A stretch of 64,000 nucleotides of DNA from Acidobacteriaceae bacterium (GTDB taxonomy: Bacteria; Acidobacteriota; Terriglobia; Terriglobales; Acidobacteriaceae): NCBI GenBank assembly GCA_030039035.1, contig JASHQQ010000351.1, positions 1 through 64,000 on the forward strand, given 5' to 3'. A model generated the notes under the pieces. It was given only the letters and a program-made list of their open reading frames with translations, had not been told where the DNA came from and ran no database searches. The translations under genes and the position numbers were made by a program. Shown one piece after another: positions 1 to 10,944 of the stretch (positions are counted from its first letter, which is position 1; the number at the start of each line of letters is the position of its first letter).

Positions 1-2166
1 GTCGCTGGGTGAGAATCCAGTCAGGATGCGCGATTCGGAGCGGAAGAGATGATACCCGTCGAAGGTGATGTCGTTCAGCATGGTTTCGTACGGCCCATAG
101 CTCCTGAAGGATTCATTCAATAGCGCGAGGGTCCTCACTGTCCGTGCCCGGTCGATCGAAATGCTTCTCAGCGGACAGATATAAGTCTTTCCACCGATCT
201 CCACTGGACCGTAGGAGATCATGATGTCCGACCGCGCCAGCGGAGTCGTCGATTGCAGGTCGGTATGGACGGTGAGCCGCAGAATCGCCCCGCTTTCAGG
301 GTCAATGGAAACTTCTCCCTGATACCCCGAATAGCGATTGAAGGCTTGCTTCCCGTCTCCGTCGGGAAGGCAGCAAAGCCACACCGGACGAATCGATTTT
401 TCCACTGGAACGACGTAGTGGAACACGGCTACGCGACCGCGCTCGCCTTGTTCCCATCGGCTCCACGTCAGTCCCGCCTGTTTGTCGATCATCTCGAGTA
501 CGCCCAGGAGAGCCGGACCGAAGACACCAATTGTGACCAATTCGCCCTCGTTCGGTTTATGCTTCGGAGGCCCGGTATCGACGATTTCAAGGCCGTTGTG
601 ATAGCGCACCGTGGTCGTCCAATGGTCAACAACATGAAGGCGCTGGTAGCCGATGCCGGTTCCGCCTGCTTGATAGAACGGCGTCTCCTGAAAGCGCATG
701 GTTGTCTGGCGCGCAAAGAAATCCGGCAGTTTGTGCACGGTCGTGCTGAGATACCTGGACGCGAGCGAGAGCATGTGCTGCTGCGCGTTCCGGCCGGGCG
801 CCGCATCCTTGGGAATGTCTTCTGCCGGCGGGTCGAGAAAGGCCGATGAATCGGCGAGAATGCGGAGTTCCTGGCGAGCTCGTTTCCCGCTTGCGATTGC
901 GTCGAGCAACTTCAGCCGGCGTTCGCTCAGCCGCTCGGTGAGAGCAAGGCCTGCAAGTTGCTTTGCGAGATCCGCGTCCGGCTTGCCGTGCGATGCGGAC
1001 AACAATTGCTCCAGTTGGGCTATCGATACGAGCGTGGGCGGAGGAATCGGATTCACCGAATAATAGGGCTCATCGTAATAGCCGGTGGTGGTGCGCGCGA
1101 TTAAGCCCGGCCCGTCAACTACGACCTTCAAGTCGTGATATTCGTGTGCATGATCGGCAGGAAGCGGGTCAAAGGAGATTCGATAAAAGGGACCAGCCTC
1201 CCGAACGCAGCTCTCGATCTGCTTTTCGAGGTCCTGGCTATTGTCCATCACGTTTCCGCCGGTCTGGACTGCCAGCACATCTCTGTCCAGGTTCATGAAG
1301 CTGGCTTTACGCGGAACCGTCACTCCAGTGAGGTAGTCCTTGTAGAGCAGATTCGGACTGGTTTCGCCGACCATGACACTGTAGAAAGCGAGGTGGGCTT
1401 CCCGCAGCAGGTCAGAGAACCGCCACACCGTGTCGAAGACCAGCAGGGACGGCGCTGGTTGTGTGTATACGCCGATCCATTTCTCGATGCCCCAGTCGGG
1501 GCCGACCCAGAGCAGCAGCTTTCTTCCAGGTACGGTTCGCTCCGATGTCGCGATCTGCCCCAGCGCCTTTAATGCCGATAGCGCGGGCGAATCCTTCGGT
1601 CCCATGTTGGGAACCGCAGCCTGCCAGCCCACGTTGTAACGAACGACCGTGAAATCGTGGTGTTCGATCTCTCGCGCCAACTCATTCCCATCCTCGGAAC
1701 CGTGCGCGACCGTCCACAATCCCGAGTCGGAGAACGAAAACACCGATACGGGTCGAGCGAGATGACCGCCGTTCCTTCGCAGATACGTCTCTACGGCAAC
1801 GCGCTCCTCGCGCGCCAGGAGGTCCGGTAGCGCGATCGTATCGATCAGCAGAATAATTTGGGCTGGAGGCTCGGTGGGTGAACCTTGACCGTCGAAAGCG
1901 TCAAAGGAAAGAATCTTCTGGCTGCTGCCCTGCTCGAAGAGGTTGAAATCCGCGCGGTTCAGACCTGCTACGGGCTTTCCATCTGCATCGGTCACCAGCA
2001 CATCGAGCTTGATCAGCCCTTCAGCCCTGTCTCTCGGTACCGGCGAGATTGTCACTGCGGGCGCGTCCGAAGCGTGCTGCGCGTCCGGCATGGCGATGGC
2101 TGGACCCGGCCCGCCTAGCAAGAAGAACGCGCAGGCGCAAAGACGCAGATTCCCATTCAGTGGCAA
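1..2166 (-). CDS. VWFA-related acidobacterial domain protein, exported (3' end runs off window start)
   Basis: Manual minus-strand translation is open from about 2166 to position 1 (not in ORF track because it leaves the window). Likely TTG start gives signal peptide MPLNGNLRLCACAFFLLGGPGPAIA, then IKLDVLVTDADGKPVAGLNRADFNLFEQGSSQKILSFDAF, typical of this family; GGGGTG RBS-like sequence upstream. Confidence 0.8.
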   Translation of the reverse strand, partial: MPLNGNLRLCACAFFLLGGPGPAIAMPDAQHASDAPAVTISPVPRDRAEGLIKLDVLVTDADGKPVAGLNRADFNLFEQGSSQKILSFDAFDGQGSPTEPPAQIILLIDTIALPDLLAREERVAVETYLRRNGGHLARPVSVFSFSDSGLWTVAHGSEDGNELAREIEHHDFTVVRYNVGWQAAVPNMGPKDSPALSALKALGQIATSERTVPGRKLLLWVGPDWGIEKWIGVYTQPAPSLLVFDTVWRFSDLLREAHLAFYSVMVGETSPNLLYKDYLTGVTVPRKASFMNLDRDVLAVQTGGNVMDNSQDLEKQIESCVREAGPFYRISFDPLPADHAHEYHDLKVVVDGPGLIARTTTGYYDEPYYSVNPIPPPTLVSIAQLEQLLSASHGKPDADLAKQLAGLALTERLSERRLKLLDAIASGKRARQELRILADSSAFLDPPAEDIPKDAAPGRNAQQHMLSLASRYLSTTVHKLPDFFARQTTMRFQETPFYQAGGTGIGYQRLHVVDHWTTTVRYHNGLEIVDTGPPKHKPNEGELVTIGVFGPALLGVLEMIDKQAGLTWSRWEQGERGRVAVFHYVVPVEKSIRPVWLCCLPDGDGKQAFNRYSGYQGEVSIDPESGAILRLTVHTDLQSTTPLARSDIMISYGPVEIGGKTYICPLRSISIDRARTVRTLALLNESFRSYGPYETMLNDITFDGYHLFRSESRILTGFSPSD

Positions 2167-2354
2167 CTCGCACCCCGGCGATTGTCCATCCCGCAGTATA
2201 AGCTTCGGACGATCGCTGTGGCTGTCCCCGGGCCCCCGAGCCAAGCGGGAAAAATCAGCCGGGGAACCGCAGCCTGCTTGCGAGCGTACTCCCCTATGAC
2301 CAGACCGTGCGAGCCGACGCAGACGCTTGCACCCAAGACGACAAGAGGTGGAAT

Positions 2355-4784
2355 ATGACCGCCGATCTACGCATCGCGCTGCGCCAGTTGCGCAAATCTC
2401 CGGGATTCGCGGTGACCGCGATCCTTACGCTGGCGCTGGCCATCGGCGCCAATGCCATCGTCTTCAGCGTGCTCAATGCCATCGTGCTGCGGCCGCTCAA
2501 CGTGCCGCACGCCGAGAGCCTTTTCACGGTGCAGCGAGCTTTCGAGAGGGGCAACACGCCGTCGCAGTCCTATCCCGACTTTCTCGATTTGCAACGCAGC
2601 AACCGCAGCTTCGATTCGCTGCTCTCCGATTGCATCGAGGGTCCGGTAGGGCTCGACACCGGGAGCGGCAATCCGGCTGTCGTGTGGCCCTACCTGGTCA
2701 GCGGCAATTACTTCGATTCGCTGGGCATTCAGCCGTATCTCGGCCGCTTCATCCACGCCTCCGACGAGCGCGGAAAAGACAGCGTTCCTTATGTTGTTCT
2801 GAGCTACGCCTACTGGCGCACTCATTTCAACAGCGATCGCACGGTGGTGGGCCGCGCGGTCAACATCAACAAGCACCCGTTCACCATCGTCGGCGTGGCG
2901 CCGCCGGATTTCCGCGGCACCGAGCTCTTCTTTGCGCCGGATTTGTGGGTGGCGCTGGTGGACATGAAGTTGATCGCCGGCTGGGATCCGATCGACGAAC
3001 GGGGGGACCATTTCACCTGGGTGCTGGGACATCTCAAGCCGGGCGTCACGCCTGCCGCAGCGACCGCGGACCTGAACCGGATCGCTGCCACGCTGGCGAA
3101 GACCTATCCGGCGGCCGATGACGGCCTCAAGTTTTCCCTGGCGCGGCCGGGGCTGGTGGGCGACACCCTGGGCCAGCCGGCGCGCGCCTTCATGGCCGGA
3201 GTGATGGGGCTCGCGGCGCTCATCCTGCTGGCTGCCTGCGCCAACCTGGGCAGCCTGTTTGCCGCACGCATCGCCGACCGCTCGCGCGAGATCGCCGTGC
3301 GCATGGCCCTGGGTTCGCGGCGCAAACTCATCCTGCGCCAGCTCTTCACGGAGGCATGCCTCGTTTCAATCTCCGGAGGAGTCGTGGGCATCGCGCTGGC
3401 CGTGGTGATTCTCAGGGTGCTGAGCGCGTGGCGGCCGATTCCCGACATTCCCATCAACGTGCCCGTCAATCCCGATATCAGGACCTATGTCTTCGCGCTG
3501 GTGCTGGCGCTATTGGCCGGCTTCCTCTTTGGCCTGGTGCCGGTGCGTCAGATTCTGCGGGCCGACCCCTGGCAGATCATCCGTTCCGGATCGATGAGCC
3601 AGCGCCTGCGCCGCTTTACCCTGCGCGACGTGCTGCTCGCCCTGCAGATCGCGATCTGCGCCGTGCTCGTCACCTCGTCGCTGGTGGCGGTGCGTGGGCT
3701 GGCGCGCTCGCTTACGAGCGACTACGGGTTTCACCCGCAGGGCGTGATGCTGGCACGAACCGATCTGCACATGTCCGGTTACGACGGCGACCGGCGTGTG
3801 CAAATGGAGCGCAAGATGCTCGATGAGGCCGCCGGCATTCCAGGCGTGACCGCCGCAGGCTACGCCGACCGGCTTCCCCTGAGCATTGGCGGCAACGACT
3901 CGAGCGTCTTCCGCGACACGACCTCGGACTTCCGCCCGACCAATTCCGTCGCCGATGCCCAGCAGTTCGACGTTTCGCCGGACTACTTTCGCGCCGCCGG
4001 CTCGGCCATGCTTGCCGGCCGCAGCTTAACGCTGAACGACGACAAGCAAGCGCCCACCGTTGCCGTGGTCAACCGCGAGTTTGCGCGCAAGGTCTTTGGC
4101 GGAGTCGAGAAGGCGATCGGCGGCCACTACAAGGTCTGGGGCGGCACGCGGGTTCAGGTAGTCGGAGTGGTTGAGGACGGCAAGTACGAGACGCTGACCG
4201 AAGATCAGCAGCCGGCGATGTTCTATTCGTTTCTGCAACAGCCGTCGAGCAACACCTGGATTCTGGTGCGATCGGACCGCGATCCGGAGGAGATTGCCGC
4301 GGCCCTGCAGCGCAAGTTGCGCGGCATCGATTCCTCGGTGCCGATCGAGATCAAGACCTGGACCAGTGAACTGGATTCGGCGCTCTTCGCGGCTCGTGTA
4401 GCCACGGTGGCGCTGGGCGTTTTGGGGTTGCTGGGCGCGATGCTCGCCATTACCGGCATCTTCGGCATGGCCTCGTACGCGGTGAGCAAACGGCTGCGCG
4501 AACTGGGCATTCGCGTGGCTCTGGGCGCAGATCAGCGCAAGGTGCTCAGCGCTGCACTCGGGCGCGCTTTCCGGCTTCTGGCGATCGGCTCCGCGGCGGG
4601 CATGATCCTCGGGTTGCTGGCCACCCGCGTGCTTTCCTACATCGTGTACCAGGCCACGCCGCGGGATCCGATGGTGCTCATGGGCGTCATCGTCACCATG
4701 ATGGGCGTGGGCCTTGTGGCCGCGTGGATTCCGGCGCGGCGGGCGCTGGCCGTCGACCCGATGATCCTGTTGCGCGACGAATAA
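2355..4784 (+). CDS. ABC transporter permease, MacB/FtsX-like, ADOP (acidobacterial duplicated orphan permease) family
   Basis: MTADLRIALRQLRKSPGFAVTAILTLALAIGANAIVFSVLNAIVLRPL N-terminus, two FtsX-like halves, C-terminal PARRALAVDPMILLRDE; ATG at 2355 preceded by agaggtgg. Confidence 0.9.
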   Translation: MTADLRIALRQLRKSPGFAVTAILTLALAIGANAIVFSVLNAIVLRPLNVPHAESLFTVQRAFERGNTPSQSYPDFLDLQRSNRSFDSLLSDCIEGPVGLDTGSGNPAVVWPYLVSGNYFDSLGIQPYLGRFIHASDERGKDSVPYVVLSYAYWRTHFNSDRTVVGRAVNINKHPFTIVGVAPPDFRGTELFFAPDLWVALVDMKLIAGWDPIDERGDHFTWVLGHLKPGVTPAAATADLNRIAATLAKTYPAADDGLKFSLARPGLVGDTLGQPARAFMAGVMGLAALILLAACANLGSLFAARIADRSREIAVRMALGSRRKLILRQLFTEACLVSISGGVVGIALAVVILRVLSAWRPIPDIPINVPVNPDIRTYVFALVLALLAGFLFGLVPVRQILRADPWQIIRSGSMSQRLRRFTLRDVLLALQIAICAVLVTSSLVAVRGLARSLTSDYGFHPQGVMLARTDLHMSGYDGDRRVQMERKMLDEAAGIPGVTAAGYADRLPLSIGGNDSSVFRDTTSDFRPTNSVADAQQFDVSPDYFRAAGSAMLAGRSLTLNDDKQAPTVAVVNREFARKVFGGVEKAIGGHYKVWGGTRVQVVGVVEDGKYETLTEDQQPAMFYSFLQQPSSNTWILVRSDRDPEEIAAALQRKLRGIDSSVPIEIKTWTSELDSALFAARVATVALGVLGLLGAMLAITGIFGMASYAVSKRLRELGIRVALGADQRKVLSAALGRAFRLLAIGSAAGMILGLLATRVLSYIVYQATPRDPMVLMGVIVTMMGVGLVAAWIPARRALAVDPMILLRDE

Positions 4785-4987
4785 GCGCAATGGCTCTTCG
4801 GATGGGCGGCAACCGCGATCCCCTCCCGAAATTGCGAACGGGCGGGGATGAAGCGCGGGAAACACGATCGGCAGGGTCGCAGAGCAGAGGTTGAAATCCG
4901 ATTCGTGACTTCCGGGCAGCCGGTCGCTATCCAGGATGGGGAGCCAAGAACATCTGCGACGGCGCATCCGGCGAATCAGCCTGCGAT

Positions 4988-5404
4988 TCAGGATTGCCGA
5001 AGGTGAGAGATGTGGGTGTCACACTCGCAGACGCCTTCATTCAGTCGAAGCGAACTGTAGAGGCTTTTGGCTTCTTCCCAAAGCTGCATCGCCAAAGCCT
5101 GGTTTCCCTGCTCTTCAATGAGGAGCGCATACGGTCTGACCGTATTCGCAAGGTCGAGAAGCTTTGTGTTGAGATTACTGCGGTAAATCTCCAGAGCCTC
5201 TTCGTACAGTGGCTGCGCCGGCACGGAATTGCGCTCTTGTCGATAGATGTCTGCGATGTGCCGGATGGTATGGGCATAGGACAGGACGTCGTTCTGCTCA
5301 CGGAAAAGCCTGGCGGCATCTGCGTAATGCTCGCGAGCCGCAGAAAACCTGCGTTCATTACGGGCCTGACGGCCCTGGGAAACAGCCTCGCTTGCAGCAG
5401 TCAT
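4988..5404 (-). CDS. Tetratricopeptide-repeat protein
   Basis: ARNERRFSAAREHYADAARLFREQNDVLSYAHTIRHIADIYRQ...PLYEEALEIYR TPR-like helices; internal ATG at 5404 preferred over ORF-track start. Confidence 0.65.
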   Translation of the reverse strand: MTAASEAVSQGRQARNERRFSAAREHYADAARLFREQNDVLSYAHTIRHIADIYRQERNSVPAQPLYEEALEIYRSNLNTKLLDLANTVRPYALLIEEQGNQALAMQLWEEAKSLYSSLRLNEGVCECDTHISHLRQS

Positions 5405-5621
5405 AAACTGAGAATACTGCACCAACGGTGACCGCGAGAAGTTGGCATCCGTAGCCCGAGCGCGGCTTTCCCTGCCGGGTTCCGCTCCCTTGGCCGAATG
5501 GCTGCCGACCCGGAAGTATCGCCTGCCCGGCTGACCAGGAGCCGGATCCGTTCCCCAAAGGTCCGGATGGCGGGCGCCCCGCGGAGGCTCGCAGTCTTCT
5601 GAACCGGATGAGACCAGCCAT

Positions 5622-6032
5622 CTACAAGTTCGAGCCAAAGGCCAGCAGACGGCCGTCGCAATCTTTCACCACGAACTCGCGCGTCTGCCAAGGCGTGTCG
5701 GCAAGCTCGCGGGTGAATTCCACACCTTTGGCCGCGAATTCGGCGTAGAGCGTGCCGGCGTCCTCGACATTGAGGTACGCGTCGAGCAGTTCGCCGGCAT
5801 ACTTGGCCGGATTGGCGGTGGGCGGCCCGGCGCAGCGAAAGTGAATCGCCCGGCCGTCGCGCGCCACAATGCCGTAGACCGGCGGTTCCGCGGTCTCCGC
5901 AGACGGGTCTTCGTCCGCGGGGACAGGTTCCTGCCATGTGCCCAAAGTGTCGAAGCCCAGCTTTTCCTTGTAATAGACGAGGGTGCGGGGGATGTCCGTG
6001 GTGAAAAACACAGGCGCGATCCAGCGAATCAT
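5622..6032 (-). CDS. VOC/glyoxalase-bleomycin resistance family protein
   Basis: MIRWIAPVFFTTDIPRTLVYYKEKLGFDTLGTW...HFRCAGPPTANPAKY...EFVVKDCDGRLLAFGSNL. Confidence 0.8.
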   Translation of the reverse strand: MIRWIAPVFFTTDIPRTLVYYKEKLGFDTLGTWQEPVPADEDPSAETAEPPVYGIVARDGRAIHFRCAGPPTANPAKYAGELLDAYLNVEDAGTLYAEFAAKGVEFTRELADTPWQTREFVVKDCDGRLLAFGSNL

Positions 6033-6302
6033 GGACCGAGTCTACCGCGCATTTTTGGGCCGGCGGAGCCGGAAGTAACGCCTGTTTCCCGATGCTGCGG
6101 TGTTCCAAATCACAGCTTGTGATCGGAAAGGATGCAGTCCATTATGATTCTGGCAATCAATTGCAGGCCGAGGGGTGTAGCGAAGCAAACAATGTGCCGA
6201 TAATACCGTTGGAAATGTGTCTCTGCAGCGACGCCTCAGGCCGTAGCGTGCCGCCGGGCCCAAAGCGTGGCGGGGAAGCGACCTGACCATAGGATTCAAC
6301 GC

Positions 6303-8600
6303 GTGAAGCGACTGATCTCAATTGCCGCGTTCTTTTCCGGCTGGGCCACAGTCGCTTGCGCAGCCGTCCCTCTTACCACCTTGCATTCGATCCATTCCCT
6401 GACGAACGCGGAGGCGGGCAAAGCCTTGCCGGTCGCCTTCGAGGCCACGATCACCTACTACAACCCGAAGGACATTGACATGTTTGTACAGGATGGCGAC
6501 GAAGCCATCTATGTGCAGGCCACCAAGGGCGCCGGCCTGGCTCGCGGCGACCGCGTACTTGTCAGAGGGCACACGGGGGTTTACTTCCGTCCGGATGTGA
6601 TTGAGGACAGCGTGACGCTGCTGCACCACGGCCCGGTTCCGGAGCCGATGGAAGCCACGTTCGACCAGATGATCCGCGCCGAGACCTTCTGCAAGCTGGT
6701 GAGGGTGCGAGGCGTAATCCAGAGCATCGACATGGTGGAGGATCAGGATCTGGATTTACGCACCATCAACATGCGCATGCTGATGGCCGGGGGATACGTC
6801 GACGCCTATGTGATCAGCGACGATGAGAACGCGACGAAAAATCTGCTCGATGCCGACGTGGAAGTGACCGCGGTCGTGCCCCTCAACTTCGACAACAAGA
6901 TGCAGCTCACCGGAATCCTGCTCGAGATTCCTTCGCTGGCGGACATCAAGGTGCTGAAGCGCGCAAGCACCGACCCGTGGTCGCTCCCGGTCACGCCGAT
7001 GGACGTTATTCTTGCCGGCTATCGGACGCAGAATCTCACGCAAAGAGTCCGCGTGCGGGGAACGATCACCTACTACCAGTCGGGCTCGGCGGTGGTTCTG
7101 CAAACCGGGGCCACAAGCTTGTGGATACTGACCCAGACCCGCAATCCGCTGCGCATCGGCGACCTCGCGGATGCAACCGGGTTTCCCGACGTCCATGACG
7201 GATTTCTCACCCTGACGATGGGCGAAGTCCGCGACAGCCTGGCGCCGGCTGCCATCTCGCCGAAACCGGCGACATGGTCGGATCTGGCGTCCGGCCTTTC
7301 CGCGTTCGACCTGGTCTCCACGGAAGGAAACGTGGTAGCGGAAGTGCGGTCCGCAGCAAGGGACGAATATGTCCTCGACGCGGGTGGACAGTTGTTCTCC
7401 GCCATTTACAACCACCCGGCAGCAGTGGGCAATTTCAAACCACTTCCGCCGAAAAGGGTGCCGGTGGGCTCCAGGGTCCGGGTTACCGGAATCTGCATCC
7501 TGCACAGCTCCAATGCGTTCCACGGTCCGGTAACCTTCGACATCCTGCTGCGCACATTCGACGACGTCGCGATTGTCGCCAGTCCTCCTCCTCTGAACGT
7601 CCGCAATCTTCTCATTGTCGTTGGCCTGCTGCTGCTGTTGCTGTCTGCCGCCGGCATCAGAAGCTGGGCCATGGAGCGGAAAGTACGCCGCCAGAACGCC
7701 GCCGTCGCCGAGATCGAGCGCCGGCGAAGCCGCATCCTCGAAGACATCAACAGCTCCCGTCCTCTCGCCGAGATCATTGAGGAGATCACCGAACTCGTCT
7801 CCTTCAGGTTGAGCGGCGTACCCTGCTGGTGCCAGATCATGGATGGGGCGCAACTGGGAAACTTTCCGCCGGGGGCCGAGTCGTGTCGCATCGTGCACGA
7901 GCCGATTCCCGCACGCTCAGGACCACCTCTGGGAACGATTTACGTCGCATTCGATCCGCGCACCAGACCGTGCGGCGACGAGTCGAAGAGTCTGTCCGCG
8001 GCGGCGGCGCTGGCCACTCTCGCGATTGAAACCCGGCGGCTCTATTCGGATCTGGTCCATCGCTCCGAATTCGATTTGCTTACCGACATCCATAACCGGT
8101 TCTCGCTGGAGAAGTATCTGGATCAGCAGATCGAGCAGGCGCGTCAGGAAGCCGGCCTCCTGGGACTGATCTATATCGACCTGAATGAGTTCAAGCAGGT
8201 GAACGACCTCTACGGCCACCAGACAGGAGATCTGTACCTCCAGGAAGCGGCGACCCGCATGAAGCGCCAACTGCGCGGAATGGATATGCTGGCCCGGATC
8301 GGCGGCGACGAGTTTGCCGTGCTCTTGCCCAGGGTGCGCAACCGGGCCGAAATCGAGGAAATCTCTCTTCGTCTGGAACGCTGCTTTGACAAGCCGTTTG
8401 TCGCCGAGGGATATGTCGTCCAGGGTTCGGCCAGCGTCGGCATTGCACTTTACCCGGAAGACGGAACGACCCGGGATTTGCTTTTGAGCGCCGGAGATGC
8501 GGCCATGTATGTGAACAAGCAGATCCGGCGGGAGGAGGCACTCCGCCGCGCCAACGACGCCAACCCGGAAACCTCTCGCAGGGACCGGGGGATACGGTGA
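6303..8600 (+). CDS. Membrane-anchored diguanylate cyclase (GGDEF) with N-terminal exported sensory region
   Basis: C-terminal DLLTDIHNRFSLEKYLDQQ...ARIGGDEFAVLLPRV GGDEF signature; TM segment LLIVVGLLLLLLSAAGI; GTG start at 6303 gives a signal-like N-terminus (ORF track opens at 6267). Confidence 0.88.
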   Translation: MKRLISIAAFFSGWATVACAAVPLTTLHSIHSLTNAEAGKALPVAFEATITYYNPKDIDMFVQDGDEAIYVQATKGAGLARGDRVLVRGHTGVYFRPDVIEDSVTLLHHGPVPEPMEATFDQMIRAETFCKLVRVRGVIQSIDMVEDQDLDLRTINMRMLMAGGYVDAYVISDDENATKNLLDADVEVTAVVPLNFDNKMQLTGILLEIPSLADIKVLKRASTDPWSLPVTPMDVILAGYRTQNLTQRVRVRGTITYYQSGSAVVLQTGATSLWILTQTRNPLRIGDLADATGFPDVHDGFLTLTMGEVRDSLAPAAISPKPATWSDLASGLSAFDLVSTEGNVVAEVRSAARDEYVLDAGGQLFSAIYNHPAAVGNFKPLPPKRVPVGSRVRVTGICILHSSNAFHGPVTFDILLRTFDDVAIVASPPPLNVRNLLIVVGLLLLLLSAAGIRSWAMERKVRRQNAAVAEIERRRSRILEDINSSRPLAEIIEEITELVSFRLSGVPCWCQIMDGAQLGNFPPGAESCRIVHEPIPARSGPPLGTIYVAFDPRTRPCGDESKSLSAAAALATLAIETRRLYSDLVHRSEFDLLTDIHNRFSLEKYLDQQIEQARQEAGLLGLIYIDLNEFKQVNDLYGHQTGDLYLQEAATRMKRQLRGMDMLARIGGDEFAVLLPRVRNRAEIEEISLRLERCFDKPFVAEGYVVQGSASVGIALYPEDGTTRDLLLSAGDAAMYVNKQIRREEALRRANDANPETSRRDRGIR

Positions 8601-8679
8601 AAACCCATCCGGGAGTGACGCACCTTCCCTCAGGGGCCAGGCGGTGTCTGACGAATCGAAAACCCGCGGATCCGGCGCG

Positions 8680-8825
8680 AAAAGCGGCCCCCAGGGGCTG
8701 AAGCCGCCTCGATATCTTGCGCCGAAATCCAGCCGCCTGAAGGCTGCTGCTCCCTCCAATTCGCGCACCGAAACCACGCCGAAGCGAGATCTCACGCGCA
8801 CTCCAAAGCCCATACCCTGCAAAAT
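8680..8825. repeat. Dispersed intergenic repeat, copy 1 (REP-like, with hairpin)
   Basis: Aligns by eye with 15150..15300: ggctgaagcc..tcgat..ttgcgccgaaa..cag..gcctgaaggctgctgct.c.ctccaattcgc.caccgaaa..tcacgc.cact.aaagccc. Confidence 0.7.
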
Positions 8826-8956
8826 GCACTTCGCCCCCGATCCTGATCGAGGTCGATGAATCGGAGAGTCCCCGCCGCACACCGCTCGCTCCCTGACCGT
8901 ACAATAGAAGCGGAAGCCGCATCGCCGCGGGCGGGAACCGCATCCATCCCTTCAGA

Positions 8957-10939
8957 ATGGCCGAAAAAGACCAGAAAGAGCGCGACAAGCTCGCTCGGCA
9001 AAGGCGCGACGAGGACCCGGTCGGCAAGGTCTACGACTCGCGGCTGATGGCGCGGTTGGGCCAATACCTCAAGCCCTACTGGCTGCAGGCCACGGTCTCG
9101 GCGCTGGCCATCTCGTTCAAGTCGGCGAGCGACGTGACCGGCCCGTACCTCGTGATGGTAGCCATCGACCGCTATCTCATCGAAAACCCGGCCTCGGCCA
9201 GGCACTGGCTCACGCACTTTTTGCCCGAGGACGCCGGCCGCGGCATCACGCTGCTGGCCGCGATCTACCTGGCGCTGCTCATCACCGCGTATTTTTTCCA
9301 GTTTCTGCAGACCTACCTGATGCAGTGGACGGGCCAGAAGATCATGTTCGACCTGCGCCGCGACATCTTTCGCCACATGCAGCGCATGCACGTCGGCTTC
9401 TTCGACACGCACGCCGTGGGCCGGCTGGTGACGCGGCTTACTTCCGACGTGGACGCGATCAACGAGATGTTCACCGCCGGCGTGCTGGCCATCGTGGACG
9501 ACTTTCTCAATTTGACGATCATGTCGATCGTCATGCTGACGATCAAATGGTGGCTGGCGCTGATCGCCTTCTCCGTACTGCCGCTCATTCTCATCGTCAC
9601 GCGCATGTTCCGCAACAGCGTGCGCGAGAGCTACCGCCGCGTGCGCGCCGCCATCGCCCGCATCAACAGCTTCATCCAGGAGCACGTCAGCGGCATGAGC
9701 GTGGTGCAACTGTTCAACCGCGAGCAGCGCGCCTTCGATGACTTCGAGGTGGTCAACCGCCAGCACATGGTGGCTTTCAAGGACACGATCTTTGCCTACG
9801 CGCTCTACTATCCGGCGGTCGATATACTTTCGTCGACAGCCATTGCGCTGGTGGTGTGGCGCGGCGGGCACGGAGTGCTCATGGGCACGGTGACCATCGG
9901 CGTGCTGGCCATGTTCATCCAATATTCGCAGCGCTTCTGGCGGCCCATCCAGGATTTGAGCGACAAGTACAACATCCTGCAGGCGGCCATGGCGGCCTGC
10001 GAGCGCATCTTCAAGCTGCTCGACACGCCGCCGGAGATTGTGGGCCCCGAGCGGCCGGTCGCCGGTGACGGCTCCAACCGCATCGAGTTCCGCCACGTCT
10101 GGTTCACCTACCAGAAGCTGACAGAAGCGGAGAAGGATGCCGTCGCGCGAGCCACGGCCGCGGAATCGCCGGGAGCCGCGCTAGCTGGGATCGGCAGCAT
10201 TGAGTGGATTCTGAAAGACGTTTCGTTTGTCATCGAGCCCGGCCAGACCATCGCCATCGTAGGCCACACCGGCGCGGGCAAAACCACGCTCACCAGCCTG
10301 ATGATGCGCTTCTACGACGTGACCGCGGGTCAGATCCTGATCGACGGCGTGGACGTGCGCCGGCACGACCTGAATTTGCTGCGCAAGCACTTCGCCGTGG
10401 TGCTGCAGGACCCGTTCCTTTTCACCGGCACGCTGAGCGAAAATATCCGCTTCGGCAACGATGAGATCACCGAGATCGAGCTGCGCCAGGCGGCGCGCGA
10501 CGTCAACGTGCTCGACTTCATCGAAAGCCTGCCCGGGCAGTTCGACGAGCCGGTGCGCGAGCGCGGCAACTCGCTCTCCACCGGCCAGAAGCAGTTGATC
10601 AACTTTGCCCGCGCGTTGGCTTGCAATCCACGCATCCTCATCCTCGACGAGGCTACCTCGAGCGTCGACACCGACACCGAGCTGCGCATCCGGGGCGCCC
10701 TGGACCGCATGGTCGAAGGGCGCACCAGCGTGCTCATCGCGCATCGCCTGTCCACCGTGCAGCGCGCCGACACCATCCTCGTGATGCACAAAGGCCAGTT
10801 GCGCGAGATGGGCAATCACCAGCAACTGCTCGTGCAGCGCGGACTCTACTGGAAGCTCTACCAGTTGCAGTACAAGGAGCAGGAGCTGGCGCTGCCGCAG
10901 CCCATCGCGCGAGAGAGATCCGAGGCGCCGGCGGTATGA
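8957..10939 (+). CDS. ABC transporter, fused permease/ATP-binding (MsbA/LmrA-like exporter)
   Basis: Six-TM N-terminal region; Walker A GHTGAGKTT, signature LSTGQKQ, Walker B ILILDEATSSVD, H-loop IAHRLST. Confidence 0.95.
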   Translation: MAEKDQKERDKLARQRRDEDPVGKVYDSRLMARLGQYLKPYWLQATVSALAISFKSASDVTGPYLVMVAIDRYLIENPASARHWLTHFLPEDAGRGITLLAAIYLALLITAYFFQFLQTYLMQWTGQKIMFDLRRDIFRHMQRMHVGFFDTHAVGRLVTRLTSDVDAINEMFTAGVLAIVDDFLNLTIMSIVMLTIKWWLALIAFSVLPLILIVTRMFRNSVRESYRRVRAAIARINSFIQEHVSGMSVVQLFNREQRAFDDFEVVNRQHMVAFKDTIFAYALYYPAVDILSSTAIALVVWRGGHGVLMGTVTIGVLAMFIQYSQRFWRPIQDLSDKYNILQAAMAACERIFKLLDTPPEIVGPERPVAGDGSNRIEFRHVWFTYQKLTEAEKDAVARATAAESPGAALAGIGSIEWILKDVSFVIEPGQTIAIVGHTGAGKTTLTSLMMRFYDVTAGQILIDGVDVRRHDLNLLRKHFAVVLQDPFLFTGTLSENIRFGNDEITEIELRQAARDVNVLDFIESLPGQFDEPVRERGNSLSTGQKQLINFARALACNPRILILDEATSSVDTDTELRIRGALDRMVEGRTSVLIAHRLSTVQRADTILVMHKGQLREMGNHQQLLVQRGLYWKLYQLQYKEQELALPQPIARERSEAPAV

Positions 10940-10944
10940 AGAGA

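Noticed and set aside
8792-10096. 434-aa minus-strand ORF
   Set aside because: Antisense to the ABC exporter; His/Asp/Arg-rich shadow.
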